A stretch of DNA of 64,000 nt from Halogranum gelatinilyticum (GCF_900103715.1 NZ_FNHL01000004.1:372001-436000); one strand, 5' to 3'. Shown: positions 16,632-25,903, numbered from the stretch's first letter. Numbers and translations: made by a program. Notes: a model not told the origin generated them from the letters alone.

Positions 16632-18410
16632 ATGCCTACGGACGTCGAGAAGTGGAAATCGGAGGTGTACGGCAACGAGATTCGAGAGCATCTGCTCGAG
16701 TTCGCCGAAGAGGGATGGGACTCGATTCCCGAAGACGAACACGACGAGTGGTTCGAGCGGTTCAAATGGTGGGGGCTGTACCACCAGCGCAACGGCCAGG
16801 AGAGCTACTTCATGATGCGGATCGGGACGCCGAACGGCGTGCTGACGCCCGGTCAGACCGAAGTCGTCGCCGACGTCGCCGACGAGTACGCCCGCGGCCC
16901 GGCCGAGAACCCGGTCTTCGGCAACGGCTACGTCGACTGGACGACGCGACAGTCCATCCAGCTGCACTGGATCAAACTGGAAGACATCCCAGAGATCTTC
17001 GAGAAACTGGAGTCGGTCGGGCTGTCGACCCAGCAGGCCTGTGGTGACTCGTGGCGCAACATCGTCGGCTGTCCCGTCGCCGGCAAGGACAAACACGAGC
17101 ACGTCGACGCGCTGCCCGTCGCGATGGAACTCAACGAGGAGTTCAAGGGCAACGAGGACCACTCGAACCTCCCCCGGAAGTGGAAGGTCTCGATCACCGG
17201 CTGCCGCGAAGGCTGTGGCCAGGGCGACATCAACGACCTCGCGCTCGAACCCGCCACGAAGGAGATCGACGGCGAAGAGACGAAGGGCTTCAACATCCGC
17301 ATCGGCGGCGGCCTCTCGCGTAACGAGCCGCGGCTCGCCCGCGACATCGACGTCTTCGTCACGCCCGAGCAGGCGTCCGAGGTCTCGGGTGCCATCTCCG
17401 CGCTCTTCCGCGAGAACGGCGACCGCGACAACCGCTACAACGCCCGCATCAAGTTCCTGATGGACGAGTGGGGGCCGGAGAAGTTCCGGAACGTCCTCCA
17501 GGAGGAGTTCGTCGACTTCGAACTCGAGACGGCAGGCGAGGACCTGCGCTCGGAGTACTCCTACAACTCCGGCTACGAGAACGGCGGCCACTCGGACCAC
17601 GTCGGAATCCACGAGCAGGCCGACGGCAACTACTACGTCGGTCTCGACGTCCTGGTCGGTCGGATGGGCGTCGACGACACGAAGGAACTCGCCCGCGTCG
17701 CCGACGAGTACGGCTCCGGCGAGATCCGCATCACCCAGCGACAGAACGTCATCATCACCGACGTGCCCGAGGAGAAGCTCGACGCGCTGAAGAGCGAGGA
17801 GCTCCTCGACCACTACTCGCCGGACCCGCATCCGTTCATGCGCGGCTCCGTCGCCTGTACGGGCACCGAGTTCTGTTCGCTCTCCATCGTGGAGACGAAG
17901 AACCGCCAAGTGCGCTACGCCCGCTGGCTCAAGGAGAACGTCGAGCTTCCCGAGGGCGTCGAGGACTTCCACATCCATCTCTCGGGCTGTACGGCCTCCT
18001 GCGCGCAGCCGCAGATCGCCGACATCAGCCTCCGCGGGATGAAGACCCGCAAGGACGGCGAGCCGGTCGAGGCACTCGACATCGGGCTCGGCGGCGGGCT
18101 GGGCGAGAACCCGAACTTCGCCGACTGGGTCGCCCAGCGGATTCCCGTCGACGAGGTGCCGGGAGCCATCAAGAACCTGCTCGCGAACTTCGAGGAGCGT
18201 CGTGAGGGCGGCGAGACCTTCCGCGAGTTCGTCGAGCGCACCGACGAGGACGACCTCGCCGACCTGGTCGAACCCGAGGAGACCAGCTACGACGACCCGA
18301 TGATGCACAACACGAAGATGACGTGGTATCCCTACGCGGAAGACGACTCGATGGACGCCAGCCCCGCGCCGACCGACGGCGAGGGCCAGCCGCTTCCCTC
18401 GGACGACTAA
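16632..18410 (+). CDS. Ferredoxin-dependent nitrite/sulfite reductase (siroheme)
   Basis: This 592-residue protein has two nitrite/sulfite reductase repeats and the siroheme-[4Fe-4S] ligands Cys409-x5-Cys415 (ACTGTEFC) and Cys453-x3-Cys457 (GCTASC). It reduces nitrite to ammonia or sulfite to sulfide with electrons from ferredoxin. No nitrate reductase, nitrate transporter or assimilatory sulfate genes are adjacent, so the substrate cannot be decided from context. I use the ATG at 16632; in-frame ATGs at 16620 and 16587 are alternatives. A CTACC-5nt-GGTAG repeat (16594-16608) lies in the promoter. Confidence 0.9.
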   Translation: MPTDVEKWKSEVYGNEIREHLLEFAEEGWDSIPEDEHDEWFERFKWWGLYHQRNGQESYFMMRIGTPNGVLTPGQTEVVADVADEYARGPAENPVFGNGYVDWTTRQSIQLHWIKLEDIPEIFEKLESVGLSTQQACGDSWRNIVGCPVAGKDKHEHVDALPVAMELNEEFKGNEDHSNLPRKWKVSITGCREGCGQGDINDLALEPATKEIDGEETKGFNIRIGGGLSRNEPRLARDIDVFVTPEQASEVSGAISALFRENGDRDNRYNARIKFLMDEWGPEKFRNVLQEEFVDFELETAGEDLRSEYSYNSGYENGGHSDHVGIHEQADGNYYVGLDVLVGRMGVDDTKELARVADEYGSGEIRITQRQNVIITDVPEEKLDALKSEELLDHYSPDPHPFMRGSVACTGTEFCSLSIVETKNRQVRYARWLKENVELPEGVEDFHIHLSGCTASCAQPQIADISLRGMKTRKDGEPVEALDIGLGGGLGENPNFADWVAQRIPVDEVPGAIKNLLANFEERREGGETFREFVERTDEDDLADLVEPEETSYDDPMMHNTKMTWYPYAEDDSMDASPAPTDGEGQPLPSDD

Positions 18411-18418
18411 CCACGACC

Positions 18419-18423
18419 TTTTT
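18419..18423 (+). terminator. T-run terminator after the nitrite/sulfite reductase
   Basis: A T5 run 9 nt after the stop codon at 18410 is a plausible terminator. The rest of the gap to 18574 holds small hairpins (GGCC-5A-GGCC and CTCGCTCGC/GTGAGCGAG) but no gene. Confidence 0.4.
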
Positions 18424-18574
18424 CTCCGGGAGGTTCGCCAGTGCCTCCGGCGCTGGCTCAACCCCCGGCAAAAAGCTCGGCCAAAAAGGCCGCGAGACTC
18501 GGGCTTACGCCCTCGCTCGCGGTGAGCGAGCTAGTTTTCCCCACCGGCGTCGACAGTGGCGTCGCTCACGACGC

Positions 18575-19237
18575 CTACTGCCCGCCGCCGCCGAACAGGA
18601 TCATCGGGTCGCGCGTCTGGACCCAGACCCGCCCGTCGCCTTCGAGTCGCGTGACGAAACCCTCCCCTCCGAGCAGCGAGGACTTGATGCTGGAGTCTTT
18701 CGCGCGCGACACCGAGAGGTCCTCGCTCCACGCGAGCAGATGGTCCTCGTCGACGACGAGCGGTTCGTCGCTCGTGACCCGCTCCTCGCGGACCGCGCCG
18801 AACGCCGAGATGAAGGCCGTACCCGACCCGCCGAGACGGAGGACGGTGAGTTCGCCCGACGAGAAGAAGTTACTTGCCTCGTTGCGGGCGGTGCCGCGTT
18901 CGACGTCGGGTGTCCACGCGAGCAGCCCGCCGGACTGGACCTTCACCGGCCCGGTCTCGTCGATGTCGAGTTGGGCGATGTCGCCGAGATAATCCGGGGC
19001 GAGCACGGCCCGAGAGCCGTCGGTCTCCGCCTCAAGGAACGTCGTCATGACCTCCAGTTCGTCGGAGACGGCGCGTTTGAGCATCCCGCCGAGACCACCC
19101 TCGCTCGCGTTCGTCTCCGAGCGGATGGCGTCGCTGCGGGTCACCATCGAGCCGGGGTCGATGCCAACGCGGTCGCCGCTGTCCATCGTGACTTCGAGCG
19201 TCGCGTAGCTCCGTCCGTCGGCAATCTGGAACTCCAT
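18575..19237 (-). CDS. AIM24 family protein (TIGR00266 type)
   Basis: This 220-residue all-beta protein shows the AIM24/TIGR00266 pattern: DPGSMVTRSDAIRSET near the N-terminus, GGLLAWTPDVE in the middle, and a Gly-rich FGGGGQ end. The family is widespread in bacteria and archaea, and is named for a yeast mitochondrial protein needed for inner-membrane organisation; its prokaryotic function is unclear. It is a single gene, convergent with the nitrite/sulfite reductase. Confidence 0.9.
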   Translation of the reverse strand: MEFQIADGRSYATLEVTMDSGDRVGIDPGSMVTRSDAIRSETNASEGGLGGMLKRAVSDELEVMTTFLEAETDGSRAVLAPDYLGDIAQLDIDETGPVKVQSGGLLAWTPDVERGTARNEASNFFSSGELTVLRLGGSGTAFISAFGAVREERVTSDEPLVVDEDHLLAWSEDLSVSRAKDSSIKSSLLGGEGFVTRLEGDGRVWVQTRDPMILFGGGGQ

Positions 19238-19378
19238 GCGCGGCCGTTCCGCGGCGTCGCATAAATTCTTTCAGGCGGGGTGGGACGGAATCTCACGGCG
19301 ATGGGGACCTGGGGTTCGGGCGGCGTGGATGCTGTCGCGGACGACACGCCTATTCGAGTCGCCGACCGAGAGGTGAGT

Positions 19379-19675
19379 ATGCCCGACCGACTCCTGCGCA
19401 TCAACGCCTACACCACGTTCGATATGCTCGACGGCACCGCGACGGGCCACGACTTCGACGAGGAGGCTTTCGCCGTCCTCAACGTCACCGCCCCGCGGCA
19501 GAACCCCGACCACGTGAAACTCGAACTCGAACTCGACAACACGCAACTGGAGACGCTTCCGGCGCACGCCGACCGCGTCACCCTCAGTGCCGAGCAGGCA
19601 CGGACGCTCGCGGGCGAGTTGGAGAAGTACGCCGACCGCGTCGAAGCGGCCCAGTTGGACAACGACGACGAGTAG
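19379..19675 (+). CDS. Small haloarchaeal protein (DUF6360-like)
   Basis: This 98-residue acidic protein (MPDRLLRINAYTTFDMLDG...) probably belongs to haloarchaeal DUF6360, recalled from similar small proteins. Residues ~55-98 form two predicted helices (LETLPAHADRV, AEQARTLAGELEKYADRVE). I chose the ATG at 19379 because the upstream in-frame stretch reads as low-quality sequence. No function is known to me. Confidence 0.75.
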   Translation: MPDRLLRINAYTTFDMLDGTATGHDFDEEAFAVLNVTAPRQNPDHVKLELELDNTQLETLPAHADRVTLSAEQARTLAGELEKYADRVEAAQLDNDDE

Positions 19676-19805
19676 CCGAGCAACGGCCGGTTCGCCACCG
19701 CCGAGAGCCGTGAGACTTCGGCACAGTTCCCCACGTGACTCGCTAACACCCGTTTTGATTTTAGCCGAAATGAGCGAGCGTTTGTCACGGTAAACCGAGT
19801 CCCAG

Positions 19806-19851
19806 TGAAAATAAGTAGTGCCAGAGCGCACGATTAGTTGAGGAACTCAAC
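19806..19851 (+). promoter_or_regulatory. Promoter with 15-bp palindrome upstream of the EamA gene
   Basis: A TATA-like GAAAATAAG (19807-19815) would place transcription start near 19840. GTTGAG-GAA-CTCAAC (19837-19851) is a perfect 6+6 bp inverted repeat lying right there, an arrangement suited to repressor binding. It implies a leader of about 120 nt before the ATG at 19961. Confidence 0.5.
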
Positions 19852-19901
19852 ACATGGGCTATCACTCTCTCCACTCGTGTTCTCGTGTCGGCTCGACGAC
19901 T

Positions 19902-19951
19902 CCCGGTTTCGGCAGCCGCAATACGCACACTGCGGCTGTTCCGAAACCGGG
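19902..19951 (+). promoter_or_regulatory. Large leader hairpin directly before the EamA start codon
   Basis: Arms 19902-19920 and 19931-19951 pair over 19 bp with one 2-nt (AA) bulge and a 10-nt loop. The hairpin ends 9 nt before the ATG at 19961, so the intervening GGGTGGGGCG would hold any ribosome-binding site. A stem this strong could control translation or attenuate transcription; function is inferred. Confidence 0.65.
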
Positions 19952-19960
19952 GGTGGGGCG

Positions 19961-20908
19961 ATGAGTTCGCGCGGAACGCTCACCCTCTTCGGCGCGGCTT
20001 CGGTCTGTCTCGGCACTTCCTTCGTCGCCATCAAGGTCGGTCTCGCGACGGTCCCGCCAGTCCTCTTCGCAGCCTTCCGCTTCGACATCGCCGCCGTCCT
20101 GCTGCTCGCGCTCGCGGCGTATCTGTACGACGACTGGCTCCCACAGACGCGCCGCGACCTGCTCGGCATCGCCGCCAGCGCGGTCTTCATCGTCGGCATC
20201 AACAACGCACTGTTGTTCGTCGGCCAGCAGTACACCACGAGCGGCGCAGCCGCGATCATGTACAGTCTGATGCCCGTCGTCTCGCCGGTGTTCACCTATC
20301 TGCTGCTCGGCGAGCGCGTCGCGCGCCTCGACGTCGCCGGTATCCTCCTTGGTCTCGTCGGCGTCATGGTCATCGTCCAGCCCTCGCCCGACCAGCTCGG
20401 TGTCGGGACGGTGGGCCAGCTGCTCGTCCTCGTCGCCGCGGTCAGCGTCTCGCTGGGGAGCGTCCTCCTCCAGCGTGCTCGCCCGCGGCTGGCGATGCTC
20501 CCGCTGTCGGCGTGGGCGATGCTCCTCGGCGCGCTCGGTCTCCATGCGACGAGTCTCGCCATCGGCGAGTCGGCGGCGACCATCCCGCTGACGGCCGACA
20601 CGGTCGCCGCCGTCATTTACGTCGGCGCGCCCGGAACGGCCATCGCCTACGGGGCGTACTTCCTGCTCATCGCCGACGCGGGCCCGGTCCGGGCCAACCT
20701 CGTCGCCTACGCCGTCCCGGCGGTCGCGACGGTGACGGCCTGGGCACTCCTCGGCGAGGCACTCGCGACGACGACGCTGGCCGGATTCGGCATCATCCTC
20801 GCGGGGTTCGCCCTCCTCCAGCGGACGCAGCTCCGCGCCGAGGTGGACCGGTTCCTCCACACGGCCGAACAGGACGTCCGGGCGTTCGAGCGCGAGAGCG
20901 ACGACTGA
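19961..20908 (+). CDS. DMT-superfamily transporter (EamA repeats)
   Basis: This 315-residue membrane protein has about ten hydrophobic helices arranged as two EamA units (residues ~5-145 and ~155-290). Signatures are GTSFVAIKVGL and AYLLLIADAGPVRANLVAY-type ends. Such permeases export amino acids, metabolites or nucleotide sugars. The start at 19961 follows the leader hairpin; an in-frame upstream ATG (19838) would translate through the hairpin and is rejected. Residues ~290-315 are a soluble acidic tail. The substrate cannot be inferred. Confidence 0.9.
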   Translation: MSSRGTLTLFGAASVCLGTSFVAIKVGLATVPPVLFAAFRFDIAAVLLLALAAYLYDDWLPQTRRDLLGIAASAVFIVGINNALLFVGQQYTTSGAAAIMYSLMPVVSPVFTYLLLGERVARLDVAGILLGLVGVMVIVQPSPDQLGVGTVGQLLVLVAAVSVSLGSVLLQRARPRLAMLPLSAWAMLLGALGLHATSLAIGESAATIPLTADTVAAVIYVGAPGTAIAYGAYFLLIADAGPVRANLVAYAVPAVATVTAWALLGEALATTTLAGFGIILAGFALLQRTQLRAEVDRFLHTAEQDVRAFERESDD

Positions 20909-21068
20909 ACGGAGTCGCCGCGCGGCGGTGTTCGTCGCTCACTGTGGCGTCAACGGACACGAACTCCGCCCTCGGCTCGGCAGCGCGATTCTTTTAGAAG
21001 ATCGAGTCAGAGATTATCGTCAGACGCGCGAGGAAATATTCAAGTGTATTGGTAACAATTGCCACGCA

Positions 21069-21359
21069 ATGGGCAGACGGGCATCACGACTGCGCGGCTA
21101 CTGTCCCTGTTGTGGCTACCGGACGCTGGAGCAGGACGAGCCGGGGTCCTACGAGCGGTGCGGCATCTGCTTTTGGCACGACGACCCCGAGCAGTTCGAG
21201 CGGGTCGACTATCCGGGCGGAGCGAACCGCGAGTCGCTCCGGGAGGCGTGGCGGAACCTCCGGGAGTTCGGCTGGTGTGGCCGCGGGTTCAGACCCGCGC
21301 TGCTGCGGAAACCGCGGTGTTCCGACCAGCGCGACCCGCGGTGGCCGTACGACGGCTGA
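21069..21359 (+). CDS. CPCC-type cysteine-rich protein
   Basis: This 96-residue protein has the CPCC-domain pattern CPCCGYRTL followed by CGICFWHDDP, likely binding zinc, and then a basic/aromatic C-terminus. A GAGGAAATATTC promoter-like element (21030-21041) lies about 30 nt before the ATG at 21069, which I prefer over an in-frame ATG at 20928. CPCC proteins are small, widespread and functionally undefined. Confidence 0.8.
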   Translation: MGRRASRLRGYCPCCGYRTLEQDEPGSYERCGICFWHDDPEQFERVDYPGGANRESLREAWRNLREFGWCGRGFRPALLRKPRCSDQRDPRWPYDG

Positions 21360-21377
21360 CTCCCCGCCTCAGAGTTC

Positions 21378-22805
21378 TCAGAGTTTCCCGCCGAGCACCT
21401 TCGCCGCCGTGAGCACGGGGTCCCAGACGGGACTGAACGGCGGCGCGTAGGCCAGGTCGAGCCGTTCGACTTCGGAGACGGTCAGCTCCCCGGCGAGTGC
21501 CGTCGCCACGGTGTCGATACGGATCGCCGCGCGGTCGCTGCCGACGATGGTGCCGCCGAGCAATTTTCCAGAATCGCGGTCGGCAGTCAGCGTGACGGTC
21601 GTCTCCGCCGCGCCGGGGTAGTAGCCCGAGCGCGACCCTGCGGTGATCGTCTCGCTCACCGGGTCGAACCCCGCCTCCCTCGCCTCCTCGTGGTCGACGA
21701 CCCCCGTCCGGCCGCACTCCAAGTCGAAGGCCTTGAGCACGGCCGTCCCGGCGACGTCGCCGACGGGCGTCGGGTCTCCCGCGACAGTCCCGCCGATGGC
21801 CCGCCCTGCTCTGTTCGCGGTCAGCCCGAGCGGGACCCACGCCGGGCCGCCGGTGACGACGTGGCGGTCCTCGGCGACGTCGCCCGCGGCGTAGACCCCC
21901 TCGACGTTCGTCCGGCCGTACTCGTCCGTGGCGATGGCTCCCGAGTCACCCAGTTCGACGCCGGTCCCCGCGAGGAGGTCGGTGTTCGGCCGGATGCCGA
22001 TGCCGACGAGCACCATGTCGACGTCGAGCGGGCCGTCACCGAAGGAGACGCCCGTCACGCGACCGTCGTCGCCAGCGAGGCGGTCGACTTCGGTGTCCAG
22101 ATGCAGCGTGACGCCCTGTTCGCGTAGGTGCTCCTCGACGCGCTCGGCGACGGCCTCGCCGAACGGCTGGAGGACGTGCGCGGACCGCTGAAAGAGATGG
22201 ACGTCGAGGTCGTGGGCCGCGAAGGCCTCGGCCATCTCGATGCCGACGTAGCCGCCGCCGACGAGCGCGACCGTCTCGGGCGGGTCCATCGCGCCGTACC
22301 GCGCCACGGTCTCGCGGTCGACGTACTCGCCGCCGCCGACCGCCTCGACGGACGCCGCGTCGGGGGCGTCGAGGAACGCGCGGATGGCCGCCGCCGAGTC
22401 GAGTCCGTGCAGCGTGAACACGCCGTCGAGGGCTGCCCCCTCGATGGGACTCGTCGCGGCGTGCGCGCCGGTCGCGACGAGCAGGTCGCCGTAGGCCTGC
22501 TCGACGGCGTCGCCGTCGGCGGTGCGGACGGTTACGGTTCGCTCGTCGGGTGACACCGCGACGACCTCGTGTTCCCGCCGGAGGTCGATACCGCGCTCTT
22601 CGATCTCCTCGGGCGAGAGTGCCAGGAGGTCGCTCAGATGCTCGATGTCGCCCTTGACGAAGTAGGGCGTCCCGCAGTGGGCGTAGGAGACCCACCGGCC
22701 CTTCTCGAAGACGATCACCTCGCGGTCGGGGTCGTCGCGCTTCAGTTTGCTCGCGGCACTCAGGCCGGCGGCGTCACCGCCGACGACGACGAACGGGTCG
22801 GTCAT
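21378..22805 (-). CDS. FAD-dependent disulfide reductase (CoA-disulfide reductase/NADH oxidase type)
   Basis: This 475-residue flavoprotein has an N-terminal FAD site (VVVGGDAAGLSAA), an NAD(P) site (VALVGGGYVGIEMAEAF, ~residue 186), the FAD-closing GVYAAGDVAE, and a C-terminal dimerisation domain. The single redox Cys44 in SYAHCGTPYF is the mark of CoA-disulfide reductases and Nox/Npx enzymes, which act on CoA disulfides, peroxide or oxygen. Which of these it uses is undecided. The start at 22805 is chosen over the upstream ATG at 22832, because it begins directly with the nucleotide fold. Confidence 0.9.
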   Translation of the reverse strand: MTDPFVVVGGDAAGLSAASKLKRDDPDREVIVFEKGRWVSYAHCGTPYFVKGDIEHLSDLLALSPEEIEERGIDLRREHEVVAVSPDERTVTVRTADGDAVEQAYGDLLVATGAHAATSPIEGAALDGVFTLHGLDSAAAIRAFLDAPDAASVEAVGGGEYVDRETVARYGAMDPPETVALVGGGYVGIEMAEAFAAHDLDVHLFQRSAHVLQPFGEAVAERVEEHLREQGVTLHLDTEVDRLAGDDGRVTGVSFGDGPLDVDMVLVGIGIRPNTDLLAGTGVELGDSGAIATDEYGRTNVEGVYAAGDVAEDRHVVTGGPAWVPLGLTANRAGRAIGGTVAGDPTPVGDVAGTAVLKAFDLECGRTGVVDHEEAREAGFDPVSETITAGSRSGYYPGAAETTVTLTADRDSGKLLGGTIVGSDRAAIRIDTVATALAGELTVSEVERLDLAYAPPFSPVWDPVLTAAKVLGGKL

Positions 22806-22883
22806 GTGTCGAGAGTCGGCCGCGGGCGACATGAAGGCTCGCGGGCGAGGTCGGACGCACGGCTAGCGGCCGACTGCGCCCGG

Positions 22884-24140
22884 TCAGACTTCGACGACCT
22901 GGCCGACTTCGGGCGCGCTCGCCTCGTAGCCGTCCTCGCGTAACTCGGCGGCGAAGTTCTCGCAGTTGTCGCCGTGGTTGACGAGAATCTCACTCGCTTC
23001 GTACGCCGAGAGGAACTCGCGGAGGCCGTCGTGGTCCGCATGAGCAGAGAAGTCGTAGGACTCGGCCTGCGCCGAGATGGGCATGATTCGGCCGTCGATC
23101 TCGGCACTGCCGCGTTCCAGAAGGTCGCGGCCGGGCGTCCCCTCGACCTGGTAGCCCGTCATGGTGATCTTGTTCGTCGGGTCGGCGCGGACCTCGGGGA
23201 TGTAGGTCATCGCCGGGCCGCCCGAGAGCATCCCGCTCGTCGTCACGATGACGGTGTTCTGCTTCGCGATGCGTTTGCGCTGGCCGTTCCGACCCGTGAC
23301 GAAACGGGCGTGGGACTTCGCCCGGCGGAGCGCGTCGGCGTCGCGGACGAACTCGGGGTGGTTCCGGAGCATCCGCGTCACCTGCTTGCCCATGCCGTCG
23401 ACGTAGCACGGGAGGTCGTGGGCCTCACAGATGAGCAGCATCTCCTGCGTGCGGCCGATGGCGAAGGCGGGGACGACGACGGTCCCCCCCTCCCACATCG
23501 TCGTCTGGAGACTCTCGACGAAGCGGCGTTCGACCTCGCCGCGGGGGTCGTGTTCGACGTCGGCGTACGTGCTCTCGCAGATGACGACGTCGGCGTCGGG
23601 GCGGTCGGTCGACCCGGGGACGAGCCGTTGGCCGACGACGTCGCCGCCGTCCTCTTCGTCGAGGTGGAAGTCCGCGGTGTAGAGCAGTCGCGTGTCGCCG
23701 TCGTCGACGAGGACGTGCGCGCTGCCGGGGATGTGGCCGGCGTTGTAGAGCGTGACCTCGTGGCCCGCGGCCTCGAACGGTTCTCCATAGCCGTGTGGGT
23801 TCGACACCTGCGTCATCCGCTGGACGTGCGTCTCGGTGAACGGGCAGTCGTACGTCCCGCCGTGGAGTTTGAGCGTGTCGCGGGCGAGCGTCAGCGCGAG
23901 TTCCTGCGTCGGCGGCGTCCAGTGGATGGGCGGCCGCCGGTCGCCCGAGAGGAGCGTGGGGACCGCGCCGACGTGGTCGAGATGGCCGTGAGAGACGACG
24001 ACTGCGTCGGGTTCGGGGGAGGCGACGGGATACTGCGGGGGGTTGCCGGTCAGCATCCCGTAGTCCAAGAGCAGGGAGTCGTTGACGAGGATGGCACTGC
24101 GGCCGACCTCGCGGGCCCCGCCGAGGAACTGGAGTTTCAT
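22884..24140 (-). CDS. Beta-CASP metallo-beta-lactamase ribonuclease (aCPSF2-like)
   Basis: This 418-residue protein begins MKLQFLGGAREVG and has the metallo-beta-lactamase motif HGHLDH (His51, His53, Asp55, His56) plus beta-CASP motifs (FAIGRTQEML, TTSGMLSGGP, SAHADHDGL, NHGD). It lacks the N-terminal KH domains of aCPSF1, so it matches the shorter aCPSF2/RNase-J-like nucleases that trim or cut RNA. It acts on RNA in the cytoplasm; whether it is endo- or exonucleolytic is not clear from sequence. Confidence 0.9.
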   Translation of the reverse strand: MKLQFLGGAREVGRSAILVNDSLLLDYGMLTGNPPQYPVASPEPDAVVVSHGHLDHVGAVPTLLSGDRRPPIHWTPPTQELALTLARDTLKLHGGTYDCPFTETHVQRMTQVSNPHGYGEPFEAAGHEVTLYNAGHIPGSAHVLVDDGDTRLLYTADFHLDEEDGGDVVGQRLVPGSTDRPDADVVICESTYADVEHDPRGEVERRFVESLQTTMWEGGTVVVPAFAIGRTQEMLLICEAHDLPCYVDGMGKQVTRMLRNHPEFVRDADALRRAKSHARFVTGRNGQRKRIAKQNTVIVTTSGMLSGGPAMTYIPEVRADPTNKITMTGYQVEGTPGRDLLERGSAEIDGRIMPISAQAESYDFSAHADHDGLREFLSAYEASEILVNHGDNCENFAAELREDGYEASAPEVGQVVEV

Positions 24141-24232
24141 TGGCGGGTCGTAGCGACTCACGCCCTATTCGTTCGTCGGTTTCGAGACGGAGAGGGCGAA
24201 CCGCTAAGTGACGGCCGCGAGTCATCTCGGCC

Positions 24233-25459
24233 GTGACGCCCTCCACCCCTCGCTCGCGTCGTGACCTCGTGTCGCGTCGCTCGCTCCTCGGGCTCGCCGG
24301 AGCTGCCGCGGTCGGGAGTGCCCTCCTCGATCCGGCGTGGTTCCGCAGCGAGCAACGGCTCAGTTCGGATGACGACGACGCGTGGCCGATGAGCCGCGGC
24401 GGTCCGGAACGGACCGGCTTCGCCGAACGCGGCCCGACCGAGGAGGTCGGCGTCGCGTGGCACCGCGACCTCGGCGACTCCTTTCCCGGTCTCGCACTCC
24501 CCGTCGCCGTCGCCGACGAGACGGTCTACACGGCGACACGCTACGCGGTCCACGCGCTCGACGCGGCCGACGGGACGCCGCGCTGGGAGTACGGCTTGAG
24601 CGGCGAGGGCTGGTTCGGTTCCGACTTCTTTCAGAGCGGGACGCATTTCGTCCAGAGTCCGCCCGTCGTCGGCGACGAGGGGGTCTACATCTGCGCCGGG
24701 TCGGACCTCTTCGCCGTCGGGAGCCGGGGAACTGCCCGCTGGCAGTACGACACGTCGAGCAGTTTCGAAGACGTGCTCGTCGTCGGCAACACGGCTTATT
24801 TTACTTCGAATCTCGACAGCGAGACGCTCGTCGCGCTCGACACCGACTCGGGGGTTCCACGCTGGACCGACACACCGGCCCCGATTCTCCCGCGGGCGTA
24901 CGGCGACGGTCTGCTCGTCGGCCCGACACTCGACCGCGACGAGGGAGTCCTGCGCGCCGTCTCCGCGGAGACAGGCACCACGCAGTGGAGTCGGGAACTC
25001 ACCCTCGCCGACCCCTACCGGCTCGTGCCGACCGTCGCCGACGGCACCGTCTTCTACGGCGACACGACGCTCTACGCGCTCGACGCCGAGACCGGCGAGA
25101 CACGGTGGACGTACGAGACGCCGGACGACAGCGGACTCGCACCGGTCGTCGCCGGCGACACCGTCTACGTCGTCGCCGAGTTCTCCGGACTCGTGGTCGC
25201 GCTCGACGCCGAGACCGGGGAGGTGCGTTGGGAGCGAACCGTCGAGCGGGCCGAGTCAGTCGAGAGTCCCGCCGTGACGGCCGACACGCTCTATCTCGCC
25301 GCCGGGAGGGCCGCCATCGGCCTCGACACGAGCGACGGCACGGAGCGGTTCCGCGTCGGCGTCCCCGGTGGCGGCGTGGACTCATTCGCACTCGCCGGAG
25401 GAACGCTCTACGTCGGCAGCGGCGAGACGGTCGTCGCGCTCCGGGAGGGTGAGCGATGA
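24233..25459 (+). CDS. Exported PQQ-like beta-propeller protein
   Basis: This 408-residue protein (GTG start) has a Tat-type N-terminus (SRRSLLGLAGAAAVG) and about eight repeated blades of the form xxVYxxxxxxxxALDAETGExRWxxx (for example near residues 100, 150, 190, 235, 280, 320). This is the PQQ_2/BamB-like propeller found in outer-surface scaffolds and some quinoproteins. The PQQ-binding catalytic residues of dehydrogenases are not evident, so a structural or binding role is more likely. It overlaps the next gene by 4 nt. Confidence 0.85.
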   Translation: MTPSTPRSRRDLVSRRSLLGLAGAAAVGSALLDPAWFRSEQRLSSDDDDAWPMSRGGPERTGFAERGPTEEVGVAWHRDLGDSFPGLALPVAVADETVYTATRYAVHALDAADGTPRWEYGLSGEGWFGSDFFQSGTHFVQSPPVVGDEGVYICAGSDLFAVGSRGTARWQYDTSSSFEDVLVVGNTAYFTSNLDSETLVALDTDSGVPRWTDTPAPILPRAYGDGLLVGPTLDRDEGVLRAVSAETGTTQWSRELTLADPYRLVPTVADGTVFYGDTTLYALDAETGETRWTYETPDDSGLAPVVAGDTVYVVAEFSGLVVALDAETGEVRWERTVERAESVESPAVTADTLYLAAGRAAIGLDTSDGTERFRVGVPGGGVDSFALAGGTLYVGSGETVVALREGER

Positions 25460-25878
25460 GCGACGAGAGCGAGCGTTCGGCTCGGACGGGTGGCGGCGTC
25501 CTACAGTCGCTGCTCGTCGTCTTCGGACTGAACGGTGCCTCGAACGTCGTCCTCTCGCTCGCCGTCGCACCACTGCTCGTCAACGAGCCGTGGAACTTCG
25601 CAACCTCGTGGTCGCTCCTCCTCACCGTCGTCGTCGTCGTCGCCCTGCGGCGGTGGGGACTCGGCCCGACGGTCAGAGAGGCGTGGACCTTCGGCATCAC
25701 CGCGCTCGTCGCCACCGTCGTCTTCATCCCGTTTGGCGTCGGCGACCCCCGACTGAGTGGGTCGCTCTACCCGGTCCTCCGGGGTATACTCTCCTGCGTC
25801 GCCATCCTCGCGTTCGCGGGGTTCGTGACGACGCTCGGGATGGACGACCTCCGGCGAGTAGTGAAGACGGAGAAGTAG
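25456..25878 (+). CDS. Hypothetical membrane protein (4 helices)
   Basis: This 140-residue protein starts inside the stop of the propeller gene (ATGA), so the two are coupled. It has four hydrophobic helices (VLQSLLVVFGLNGASNVVLSL, WSLLLTVVVVVAL, TFGITALVATVVFIPFGV, LSCVAILAFAGFVTT). The pairing suggests it could anchor or support the exported propeller, but I do not recognise the family. Confidence 0.75.
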   Translation: MSDESERSARTGGGVLQSLLVVFGLNGASNVVLSLAVAPLLVNEPWNFATSWSLLLTVVVVVALRRWGLGPTVREAWTFGITALVATVVFIPFGVGDPRLSGSLYPVLRGILSCVAILAFAGFVTTLGMDDLRRVVKTEK

Positions 25879-25903
25879 CCCGCTCGCCTCCTCGCCTCCT
25901 CGC

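Noticed and set aside
16599-18461. 620-codon minus-strand frame opposite the nitrite/sulfite reductase
   Set aside because: Shadow frame of a strongly supported gene.
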